DNA from: Dromaius novaehollandiae
Lineage: Eukaryota > Chordata > Aves > Casuariiformes > Dromaiidae
Reading direction: 5' to 3'
Length of the DNA stretch: 64,000 nt
Assembly: GCF_036370855.1 (NCBI RefSeq)
Contig: NC_088106.1
Coordinates: forward strand, 31,572,501 to 31,636,500
Shown here: piece after piece, positions 23,401 to 34,326 of the stretch
Layout: every line of letters begins with the position of its first letter
Numbering within the stretch: the first letter of the stretch is position 1
The notes under the pieces: generated by a model
The model's input: the letters and a program-made list of their open reading frames with translations, nothing else
The model's database searches: none
What the model was told of the DNA's origin: nothing
Made by a program: the position numbers and the translations under genes

Positions 23401-26400
23401 ATAGGTAGGAAAAACCAGCCCCAATACAACTGTCCCTAGTTCTGGGCATGCTCTTGGTAGACTTGGCCTCTTGGTGGTGATTGTAGCAGTTGTTAAAAAG
23501 CAGCTCCCAAAAGGGGCTCAAAGCAGCCCCTCCATGGGTTGGAGGTAAGAGCATGTGACATCTCAGTGCTGCCGGGCGAGAGGCAAGACTGGTTACCTGT
23601 CTCATGTTGCTTTCTCTCTGATTTCCCTGCCTCACGTGCTGTTGATGAAAGGAGGAAAATCACTTTGCCCCATGGAGCAATCTTAGGAGGTGCTTGTGCT
23701 TTGCAGGGGACTTGCTTAGGCTGGGGCAAGCGTGAGGAGAGGTATGCTGAGACCCTTCCTGCCAGCTGGCGGGATCGTTGTGAGTGGCACTGGGAAAGGG
23801 GAATGTGCAGAGATCTGGAGAAGATCTGGTCCAGATGAGCTGCCCTTTCAGTGTGCTGCATGAACACCAAGGTGGCTGAGCTCCTGCGCTCAGGAGGGGC
23901 AGCAAGGGCTCCTGATGTCACCGCTCTTGTGCATCCAGGTCACACCCTGTGTCATGTGCACCGAAAGCACCGTCATGGACATGCAGCAGGTATTGCTGTG
24001 CCGAGCTCCCTGGCATGGCAGGAATGAAACCCAGGGCTGGAAGGGAATTGCTCAAGACACTGACACTCGGCACTTCTGGTTCCCTGAGCTCCACGCAATG
24101 TGCTGGGTGCTCTTGCAGCTCCTTGGGAGCATGGACCTACTTGGAGATCAGCACCTTCCCAAGGGACTCCAGCCCTGTCCCAGCCTTAAATCTTGGAGCA
24201 GTTTACAAGGATCCTGGTCCTGCAGTGGCCTCCTGGTCTGTCTCACGTGGTGGATGGTGTAAGAGCCAAAGGAGAACTAGTCAGGTGACTTTTGAAAGCA
24301 GCTCCCACCCCCCGAGATGGGACTGTAGCAGCAGTTAAGATTATGGGGTTTGTTAATATATAATTAATGGTAATGATATGGATGGTGGATTATTATAGGG
24401 TAGCTGCCTCCGTTAGCAGCATGTGCGTGAGCTCTCACGGAGCCACCGGGAAGCAGCAGCGCTGTGCGGCGGGTCTGTCTGGTCATGTCGTTCCCAAACG
24501 GCGTGGGGCGGATGAGCAAACTCCTGGGCCATCCCTGTCCTCTGTGCGTGGATCATCAGCTGGCCCCAGCTTCTCAAGGGCAGGGCGAGGTCTCCAGGGA
24601 CAGAGACAGGCTGGCTTCCTCCAAGCCCTAAGAATGAAGCAATGTAAAAGCCAGGGATGACTTAAAACCTCTTTGCAGATGAAGGCTTACATTATCTTAG
24701 GGTGACAGAAGTCTTTCTAGCTCTGCTGTAGTTTAAATGACTGCAGGCTTGAACTGGGGCTTTGGTGGAGGAAGCATTGGCTTTTTTTGGCTATTGTCCC
24801 AACTGCTCCCCAGCACGTGCTGTTGTCCTCGGTCTGCTGGGACTCCAGGTAGTGGGTAAATTGGAGTCGCGCGTATCAGTGATCCCTTCTGCCACCAGGT
24901 GAGGAGCAAGCCCTGGAGACAACCGCTGTTGTGCTTGACCCTCGTCCTCAGCAGAGACAGCCTTGGTGCAGCACTGCCAGGGCCGGTCCTTTCCGTGTAG
25001 CTAGGAACAAACCTCAAAGGAGCGGGGGAAAGCAAGTCCCTCCTGCAGTGCTTTTCTTTGATGGAAAAACCCGAGCAAGCAGTGGAGGGGAAAGGTGACT
25101 CTCAGTGCCTTCACACGGCTCCTGGCGCTGATGCATTTAACCAAGGGATGCAGCGGCTTCGTGAGTCAGGCGTGTGCGGCCAGCAGCGGTCATGAGGATG
25201 GAGAGGCTGTTGCATCGCACCATTATCAGGGGTCTGAACGAGCAGGGCCACTGTGACCGAGGGGCTCCCCAGAGCTGACTGAGGAAAGAGGGTGCCCTGG
25301 AGCAGGGCCTGTGGGGCTAAGGAGTGAAGGCCAATGCACCCTCCCATCTGGGGGCTGTGAGATGACTCGGGAGGTGGGTTCAAAGCTGCAGAGGAGCAGG
25401 ATGCAACATGCCAGGAGGTGGGGGGCACCCACGCTTTTGGATGCTGGGCCCAGCGCAGGGAGTCTCTCCACCCACGACCAGGTTGGGAGTTTTGCCCTGA
25501 AACAGTTTTTCCAGTGTCAAAACAATTTGGCAAATTGAATCCCTATTTGGACTGGCGAGACAACTTTAGGTGAATCAAATCTTGGGAGGAGTGTAGCTGG
25601 TCCTGGTCCATGGTTCTCCAGGATCAGGCAATACTTGCAGGAGGTGCATGACCCTTGTGATAACAGTCAAGCCCTGGGAGGCCAGAGACCTTGCAAAATC
25701 TCCCTACTTTTAGGGAGGGTTGTTTGGCTGCTAAAAGACAACTTAATCAGGCTTCACAGTTACATGGACCCTGCTGCCATTGCAGCTGCAGACAGGAATT
25801 TGGCAAGTTCAAGATCGGATCTGTCTAGCGCCAGCTCATCCATGCTGAGTCTGTCTGCACTGGCTTTATGTGGGCTCCCCTCCTGTCTTGCTGCTTTACC
25901 AGGCATCCTCGTCTTTGCTGGTTTGGTCAACGCACTGATCCCTCCAAGCTTGGTTAACAGTAGTGATTAGGTGCTGGGGAGGTCTTCCTTCGTGGGACAG
26001 TTGTGTCCAAAGTCCTTACCTAAGGGTGGAAATTGCTGGAGGAATTAAGAATGAGACCAAAGTAATGGCTATGAAGGGAGCGAATGTAAAGAACAGGGCA
26101 AGAGAGGAGCAATTCCCAGCTTGCTGCTCCTGGGCCACATCTCCTAGCTGATACCAAAGTAAAGTGCCAATCCCCAGTGCTTTTTTCTTGCTGCTCATCC
26201 TTCTAGGAGCAGGGAAACAGTGGAGCACAAGGCCATGATAGAGTCAGGGTAGATTTGCGCTAATGCTCCCAGTGATCTCTGAAGCCTCGGATCGCCCTGT
26301 TTGGCTTCCTTGGGTTTGCTTCAAGGTCGTCTCTGGAGGGGCCTTGCTCAGCAGGAGCTGGGGTTTGCTCCCATGCTCTTTTCTCCATGCTAGGCCACCA

Positions 26401-28634
26401 GTTCTTGCAGGTGAATGCAGGATGCCGGAAGGCCAGACTGAAAGGCAGATGTTTTCCAATCCCCTTTGGCTGGAGAGGCATTTAGGGATTGAGTTTTGGC
26501 CTTTGCCATCTTCTGCTTTGACATAAAATCTTCCACTTTGGAGTCTAAACATGGCCTTTGCAGAAGTGCTCATGTTAGATGGCCTTCTTAGGGTCTTAGA
26601 GCTCAATATAAAACTTGGCTTTATGAAAACATCTGTATCATTGCTGAGGCCACTTGCCTGAACTGTCTCCATGCAGCTTAGTTTTTAGCATTTGCTGCAA
26701 TTCAGCTTTTACTTTGTCCTGTTAAAACCCAGTCAGCAAGATGGGGGACCTGATTTGTTTTACCTGTAAATTAAAATCCACATCAGACATGATCTGTGTT
26801 AGACTGAATGCACTCTCGTGCATCAAATACCTTCTTCTATAGGAACCCAGTGTCTTAGGCCCTTTTCCCAGGTGAGTCGAACATCCATCAATCATGTGGG
26901 TTTGCTGCTCGTTCCCTTCCTGTCCTGTGGCTCCCATCTGTGGTTCTGCTACCCCACCACAGACTTGCACACGAGCTCCTTGGACCTAGCACCATGCAGC
27001 CAGCCCGATTTACTCGCTGGGCTGTCTCTGGGTCTTTGCCCCATGTCCTGCATTTGCATGCAGGCTGTGTTCGCAGGTATGCTTTCCGTCCTCTTTCCCC
27101 AGCCTTGGTGAGTTGGTTTTTGCGTGGCTTGGTGTGGTGGGGGGGCTGCAAAATGCAGGTGTTGGCATCGAGGGATGCCTGTTGGTGCTGGTGCTCGGTG
27201 ACAAAGCCCTGTTCTGAGCCAGGGCGGGCTGGAGCAGTCTTTTGATCTGCGTGAGGCTGTGGGTGGCAGAGTGGGTAGAGGGAGAGAACGCATGAACTGG
27301 ATTTGCAGGTGAGAAGCACCTTGATGCCCTGAAGTACCCTACTGCGCTGCCTGAGCTCTCCTCATTTGCCCTGCCTGCCCGACCTCCAGCAGGCACTCAG
27401 CAGGATCAGCACCGTCCTCCCAGGGGACACGGTGCCCTGGACCCTGGTGGATCCTGCTCTTGGTGTGCTGAGAGCCTTGGTGAGGGAGCCCAGCTTGCGG
27501 TCCCTGCTACCAGGCTTTCCTCTCCCCTCCTGGCCCTAGTCCCTTCTCCCTGTCATGAAGCGCAGTTAGGAGCATGCAGCTCTGGAGTGGCCTCCCAGTC
27601 GCTTCTGAAAGGCCAGACTTCAAAGGCAGGGACTGCTCAGTGCTGCAACGCTGGTCTCAGAGAGGAAGGGCTATAATTAGAGCAGTGCTCGGGCTGTGAT
27701 CAAGGGATTGCTGGTCCTGCTGGTAAGCAGTCCCCAGCTGTTATCTCCTGCTCTCCAAGGGGGAGGCCTGTGTTTACCACCATGCAGGCCCATTAGCAAC
27801 AAAGGCTGCTCTCCTTTTGATGTGGATTGCGTGGGATCTGGAAAAGGGGAGGAAGAGCCAGGTTCCCTGGGACAACCTGCTCTTTCCTTCTCCTTCCTTA
27901 CTGCTTTGAAACATGGGCTGGGCTCACCCTTCCCTGCTGCAGGGAGCTCGTGCAGAGAAAGTGCATGACGTGGCCAGCTGCCTGCCCTGGAAGGGATGAG
28001 AGCATCAGGGTTGTGGCATCTGATGTGCTATGCTCTAGGGCATCTCAGTGCTGGTGCAGCCCGCAATCAGGCTCTGCGAGTCTCTTGTGGCAGGACAGGG
28101 CTTGAAAGCGCTATTCCCAGGGTCCTTTCTGCTCTCACTGGGAGCTGGGAAATGCCCGGTCGCGGCCTCTGACAGGTAAATGCCCTCATTTGCCCTTGTC
28201 TGACTTCAGCAGTTCATGGAAGTTGCTGTGTGCAAGTGGGTCAACTCGGTGTGCCTGGATGCCAGGCGCTCTCCTGGACTGAGGTGAGCTAGGGGCCAGC
28301 CCACGTCTAGTTTCCCTTCAGGACATGCTTGACACAAAGCTGTGGGCCCTGTGACAGCCTTGGGTCATGGGGAGCGGATAGGGCTTTGCTGATCTCTGTC
28401 TTATGGAGCCAGGTGTATTGCGAATAGATCCCAAAGGAGAACGTGGTTTAGGTGCTGGCTGGATTCCCCTCTCTGTGTCTGAGCATCCCGTGAACATTGG
28501 ACAGCGCTTGGGGCAGGGGGAGAGCCCGTCAGGACAGAAGCTGCCTTTGGTGCATTGAATAACCCTGCTGAGGAAGCCATTTCCCCCTCTGTCCATGCTA
28601 GAAGGAGCCAGGCTCCAAAAGTTGGGTGCTCGAT
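20406..28634. other. Intergenic UBE2G2-TSPEAR, left part
   Basis: I recognise no gene here. Base composition shifts from AT-rich (to about 22.9 kb) to GC-rich (from about 23 kb), and many short overlapping ORFs appear on both strands as the GC rises. A stretch at 22.75-23.0 kb reads open on + but gives no family I recognise. Two short TG/CA runs occur near 21.67 and 21.76 kb. Confidence 0.6.
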
Positions 28635-28735
28635 GCTTTGGGACAGAGGCTGTGTCTCCACCTGCGTTTGTACAGCTCCTAGCGCAGCGGGGCCTCTGTC
28701 CCGTAACCAGAGTCTCTGGGCAGCAACAATGTGCT
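28635..28735 (+). repeat. Old interspersed repeat tail, copy 1
   Basis: The stretch starts ctttgggacagaggctgtg, contains tttgtacagctcctagcgca and ends in an A-rich segment. This matches the pattern of a widespread old reptile/bird repeat tail (CTTTGGGGCAGGGACTGT, then TTTGTACAGCGCCTAGCACA, then GGGGTCC and a closing CTAGG/CACTAC block). I know the pattern but cannot fix the family name; it resembles the 3' ends of L2/L3/CR1-type LINEs and their SINEs. A second copy lies 3 kb downstream. Confidence 0.5.
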
Positions 28736-31696
28736 AGAGGAATCGGCCCTAAGAAAGCCTTGGAAAACAATAGCAATTGTTCTCTTTCTTTGTTCCCATC
28801 CCTCCCCGGATGTCGGAGAAGAGGAGCTGTGCCCCGGCTGCTCGCGGGTGGGCAGAGCGAACGCGGCTGCGTGTGCTCCTGACCTGGTGCCCGGGGCTCA
28901 GCGCCGGAGCCCAAGGTGGAGATGGCTTGGCCGCTCTCCCACCTGCTGCAGCTCCTGCAGCAGTCCCAGCTGCTCTGATCAGTGGGGCGAATGACTGCCG
29001 TGGGGTTATTTAGTGCCTGCTCAAGACTTTTACGGGAAGGAACGGGGCCCCCCAGCTCTCTGTTTCCTTTGGATGTGTGCACTGACCTGCGAGCCCATGT
29101 GTGTTCGAGCCCAAAGGGTTCCTCGTAACAAGCAGACTTCTTCCAAGAAATGGGCTTATTAAAACATGTAGTGCCTCGGCACCAGACTGGAGACATGGCA
29201 AAGCCATTTCCAAAGCCCGAACTGACAAAGCCTGGATCTTCATTAATACAATAACAAAAGCTCTACACTGTTATGTGGGCAGGGAATAAATTGATCTGTG
29301 ATTGCCTTTGTCATGGGGCATTGTCTGGCCCTGTGGCGGGACGTTTTCTTATAGCCACAGAGCAAAGTGAACATTTGAAGTATTCTTTTTTTATTGCAGG
29401 GCAGGCTCAGCCTGCTCGTGTGCTGCGGAGCGTGGCCTGTGAGGAAGGCATGGCTCTGAGCAGGGGGTGCCACTCTGCTGCTGGCGCTGGGGGAGCTCTG
29501 GCTGGCAGAGGGGCTGTGGTGCCTGCACCTTTTCCTATTGCCCCGGAAGGTGGGAGATGGATTTTGGTCGGAAGAGAAGGTGTTGTGCTCTGGGGCTCGC
29601 TGAACTGTGCCAGCCAGGACTGAGCCTTGGAGCTGGGAGTTTGTTTTCAGGCTAAGCAGCGTTGTGCATCACCTCTCCCATCACCTCTCCTCGGCTGGCC
29701 CAGGCATGTGGAGGCAAGTCCCCGGGCTTCCCGAGCTTGGCTTTTACCGCCGCTTGCCACCATCTGCCTGCCGCGAGCTGGAGCATGCGGTCAGCCCCTT
29801 GCTGCCCGGATCAAAGGGCTGAGAGGCAAACGCTGAGGCTTTCCTGCAGGGCTGCGGAGGGAGATCCCCCTCCGCACTGGGAGCGGCCGTCTCCCATCTC
29901 GGAGCCCCCGCAAGCCAGCCAGCCCCCCGGGGCTCAGGCGTTACCCCGAGGCCACCTGCTCGGAGAGACGTGGCGCTTGGCACGCGGGTTGTTCAGCCAA
30001 ACCTGCCTTCTCGTATTTCCCCATGCAGAGCCCTTAGATTTGCAGATTCATCCTGGTTAACTGCTGCTCCTGACAGAGGAAGGCTTGCACACTTGCAAAA
30101 CCTTTCCCTATCTCGCCTCGCAGGTTGCAAGTGTGCGCTCTGCAAATCCACTGGGTCTTTGGGCAAGTGCCATTGCTGATAAGGTGCTGCAGAGCTGGGG
30201 AGCAGGAAGCGGCCGTGAGCGCTTAGGGCACTTTTGAGCAGTGAGTGTGAAATGGGGAAGTCTATTTTGCTTCCTTCCTTTTGGCCCTAGGAGCTCCGTT
30301 TATTCCTTTTCCAGACAGATTTTAACTGAGGTCAAAGGCAAGCAGGTCTTTCATGTTGCAGACAGCGTGGGGAGTCGAGGCAGAGCTGTCTCCTACACTG
30401 CCCTGTCTCTGTCCTGCCACAAACCTTTGATTTTTCAGTCCCTCCACTATGCTTTTGCCTCCGCGTAGAGCTGAGATTTACAGAAAGTGCCCAGAGAACT
30501 GTTTATTTAGTTTATGTACTCAGAGAACCATTCAGTTTTGATGATCTCCATCCAGATGGAGCTCCCTTGCTGAAAGGTGCTGGTTGCTGAGAAACGTTTC
30601 AGGTGCCCGGTCTATGGAGAGTGCGTGGGTGGTGGTTTGTTCTCCATGTGAGGAGCTCAGATGCAGTGATGAGAGTTAGGAGGGGTGGTAAAAAGAAGAA
30701 GTCAGTATCAGCAAGGGTAAAACAGAGGTTAAAGGGCTGTTTGTTGTGTGTGGAGGAGAAGCCAGGGAAAAGGAGACGCCAACCATTATGGTTAGCCTAA
30801 TCCTGGGGAGCACTGGTGCAGAAACAGGAGGAAGGAAAACGCACATTTTTAAAACCTGTCTTTTTTCTTGTGCTGGCTAAACTTAAGTGATTGCTTTTTG
30901 GAGCCCTTTTAAAGCCTGCCAGCTTCGCTGCCATGTGTTCCCCAAATGCTGTGCTGGACATGCAGCTTGGCCCTAAGGCTTGGTCCTGGTCAGGAGCAGG
31001 CAGCTCAGCTGCAAGGCCCCAGTTTTGGGAACAGACCTGAACCGCGCTGTGCTGGAGGAGACGAGGCAGCCGTCGGTCCTGCCCGTGGCCGAAACAGGGA
31101 CCTTCCTGTCGGGATGCTTGTTATCAGCTCCTTCGGGACCACAGCTGGGCTCCTTTGTCCAGGGACCGTGGGGCTGGCAGTGAGGGGAAGGCATGTGGGC
31201 ACAGAAGGCTCTGGGATGTGAGCAACGCTGGTGGCTTGCTGTGCACGGGCAGGAATTGCCCCCAGACGCTGCTCCCTGCCTGGGAAGCTGGCAGCAGGAC
31301 TTGCAGCACTGGAGTGGCTTTGGAATGCTTTTTTGGTGGCATTCCTAAAAATGGTGGCTTTTGCAATCCTCGCAGTCCTTGGACAAAACTTTCCTGGCAA
31401 AACCCTTTCAAAATTTCTGGGAATTAAGTTTTTGGAAGGAGACTGTGTTAAAGGCAATTACTGTTTTTGTACCACGCTGACAGGTTTACTGGTGCAGAGA
31501 TTTCCTATGGGAACTCTAGCCTATGCCAGTGGGCTGGACTCAGAGAGCTGAAGTTGCTCCAGGAAATACAGTGATTTTCTGATTAAAACAAAGGGCAGAA
31601 CCAATGAAGGAGGATGACAGTCCTGGTTTTTCTTCCCTTTCTGCCTGCTCCGATCTGCTTATTTGTCTCCTGTGTTTACGCCGTGTTGCCCACGGG
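28736..31696. other. Intergenic, between the two repeat-tail copies
   Basis: GC-rich sequence without a recognised gene. The longest reading frames (such as the 292-codon one on - ending at 28318) have no recognisable domain and sit in stop-poor GC-rich DNA. Confidence 0.6.
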
Positions 31697-31800
31697 ACCT
31701 TTGGGGCCGGAAGTGTGTTTATTTGTACAGTACCTTGTGCAGTCTGGCCCCAATCTGCACGGCCTCTGGGCACTGTTGCAACAGGAACGTCAACTAATAG
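31697..31800 (+). repeat. Old interspersed repeat tail, copy 2
   Basis: The same order of blocks as copy 1: cctttggggccggaagtgtg, atttgtacagtaccttgtgc, then a ggcctctgggcactgttgca block and an A-rich end. Both copies face the same way. The two differ at many positions, so they are old independent insertions or a very old duplication. Confidence 0.5.
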
Positions 31801-32454
31801 CAAACCCATGTGCTGAATGGCCCTTCGGTCCTCGCTGGGCTCTTGCAGGCTGCATTCAACTGAACATTACTGTTGGCAAAGAGGCCTGTGTTTAAAGCTG
31901 CTTTGAGCATTGGGGAATTGCAATAAAAGAAAGTAAATTGGAGCTGCCAGGGCGCCCTGAGCAGGCTCAGTGTGTGCTGAAGCAATGCTTCCAACCTCAT
32001 CGTGCGGCCAGGGGCCTGCGCCTCTGCGTGTTGGGGCTGGTTGCTGAACATCACTGCTGAACGGCCCTTGCTGAGCAAACGGAGCATCCAAGGGCCGATC
32101 CGGAGGGGAGCTGCGAGAGCCGGTGTTTTCAGGACCTTTGGAAGTGGAAGATAATCCTTTGGAACTGGGCCCCAGCCAGCACCCGCTGCAAACTGGGGAG
32201 GAAATCTGAGAGCGGTGGAGAAACATAACGCTTGGCTCTGGACATGAGAGAGATCTCAGCCGTATCAGGACTCATCAAAAAGACTTGAAAGCAAAAGTCC
32301 CTTGGGGAAGATCAGGGTAGTTTCGCATCCCAGCAGGTCTGTAGTTTCACCTGTGGTGTTGGAGGAGTCATGCCGTTACAGGGAGTGCTGGCACAAGGGA
32401 CCCCTCAGGCTGGTCTCCGTCCAGCGTCCCACTTGCAGTGGGTCTGTCACCAGC

Positions 32455-32640
32455 ACTAGATCACATCGGTGATGTCTTTGTCTAGCTGAGTCTTCAAAAC
32501 TTCAAGGGAGGGAGACCCTGCTCCTCTCTGGGTGCCTAGCCATGGGTGTCCCACCATCCTGGGGCAGGCGTTTTCCCTTGTGTCCAACTCAGACTTTTCA
32601 CCTGCAGTCTGTGGTGTTGCCCTGAGAACAATTTGCCCCA
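32455..32640 (-). repeat. CR1-type LINE 3' fragment, antisense
   Basis: Read on + the stretch follows the reverse complement of a CR1 3' end block by block: gagtcttcaaaacttcaagg, then gggagaccctgc, ctctctgggtgcct, a ccaccatcctg block, gttttcccttgtgtccaac, and cagtctgtggtgttgccct. These correspond to the familiar 'cttttaaatacctccaggga / ggtgactccacca / ttccctgggcagcct / tttttcctaatatccaa / ttgaggccatt' blocks. It is diverged and truncated, and no coding part remains. Confidence 0.55.
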
Positions 32641-33848
32641 CTGTCTTCATAACCAACCCTGCATGGCTGATCTCTGCCCTGCTGCTAGTGCCCAGCGAAA
32701 GACAGGGCTGCGGTGGGGCACATGCGTGCTGGGGCTGTGCCCTTCCCCACACTACCCCCTTGGGATGCAGGTGAGACCAGCTCTGCATGTTCAGCATTCT
32801 CTGCTGACTCCTTGACCTTGCGGTCTCCCCAGGAGGGGCTTCCTTTCCCAGGAGGTCCTGCCTCCCCGCTTCTCCCAAGGATCTGGGTTCTGCCCCCAGC
32901 CCTGGAGCAAGGTCGGCAGCTCCAAGAAGGGTTCTGGAGCGTTCTTGCTATAATTTATTTACTACCACCAAAACAAGCCCTCTTTTGCTGATGCTTCTTT
33001 CTTCCCTCTGAAGTTTCCCAGCTGCTGCGAGAGCAGCTTTTGAAGATGACACCTGCACGGTAGCCAGCCAGGTTCGGCCGGCTGCCCCAGCTCTGCGGTG
33101 CGAGAGCCATGGGGCGCAGGGAAGGCACAGCGTGGCTGCCCACTGCACTGCCGTGCCTTGCAGGATGACAGATGTCCTGCTGCCCACCGCTGGCCATAAC
33201 CCAGACCCTGCTTAGAAAGGATGGGCCCTTCCGTGCTGGCCAGCTGATTACAAGAGCCTGAGACTGGGATGACTTTGAGTTGTAGAGCAGCTGGGTCTGA
33301 TGTTTGCCTGAAAGGGGCACATTGCTGTCCACAGTTTGCATCCTGGCTCTGCTTTACAGCAGGGGATTGGTCCCCACGGCAAATCCTCCATTCCAAGGCC
33401 AGGCTGGGAACCCCCACAAGATGCGTGGGCACATCTCGGGGAGTGTGAGCTGATGGTCAGCACCCCTTGAAGAGATGATCTGGAAAGGGGTCCACAGTCA
33501 TACAGACCATTCGCATATCCTAGACAATGGAGTTGGGAGGCCAGATTTGTCTGTGCAGCCAACGGTAGAGGGTCCCCTAAGGCTTTGCCACCAATGGTCT
33601 CTATATGTGTGCAACATTTTATATTAGAAAGAGCCTTTCCAAATGTCGGGAATAAAGACTGAAATGAATAGGGCATAACAAGCCCTGAAAAATGACTTGT
33701 GTCTGCTAATAATAAGGGATGAGTTATGATCTTGGAAAAGTAGAAACATTATGCTGTGTGCAGGGTCCAGCATATCCCTGGTCTTGATTAGATGCCCTTC
33801 TCACACCGTCCTCTGCATGTGAACTCTGCTTGAAATGTATTGTCTACA

Positions 33849-34282
33849 GAAGCATTTCTCAACCTTTTCTAATCCAAGGATGGCCAGACCTTTTTGGTAG
33901 AAATCCAAGGATCATTTTGTTCAGAGCTGCCACATGGTTTTATTTACAGCCATAAGAATTAGGCAAACGTCTGGCTGTTTCTCTCTTTTATTTCATCCTC
34001 TCTCACTTGCTTGTGTGCATAGGAATGTGCGCGTGTGTGTTTAGAAACGATTTTGCAGACCACTTCCTAGTGTTGTTGGGACAAGGAGCAGATCCTGGAC
34101 CAAACATGACAGCAAGCAAAGAGATGGGCCTGGTGTCCTTATTTAACATCACAGATCAGTTCCCCAGGCAGGTCCGATGAGGGAGAAAAGCCGCAGACAC
34201 AGTCCAAGCCAACTCACCCACCATCTTCTGCCACGCCAGGGTCTCAAGCTCAAGGATGCTAAAAATCCTTGAGAACCATCAA
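33849..34282. mobile_element. Possible old hAT-type non-autonomous DNA transposon
   Basis: The left edge, agcatttctcaacctttt, resembles the common hAT terminus 'cagtggttctcaaccttt'. The right edge, aaaaatccttgagaaccatc, is an imperfect inverse of it, sharing ttctcaa and the T run. The interior of about 430 bp has no coding capacity I recognise. I could not see a clear 8-bp target duplication, so the edges are approximate. Confidence 0.35.
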
Positions 34283-34307
34283 GATCCCCATCTTCACCCA
34301 AAAACAA

Positions 34308-34326
34308 GCTTCGGCCTGAAGCTTGG
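34308..34326. repeat. Small inverted repeat (HindIII-like palindrome pair)
   Basis: AAGCTTC and GAAGCTT face each other across a 5-base loop, just outside the right edge of the possible hAT element. Confidence 0.6.
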
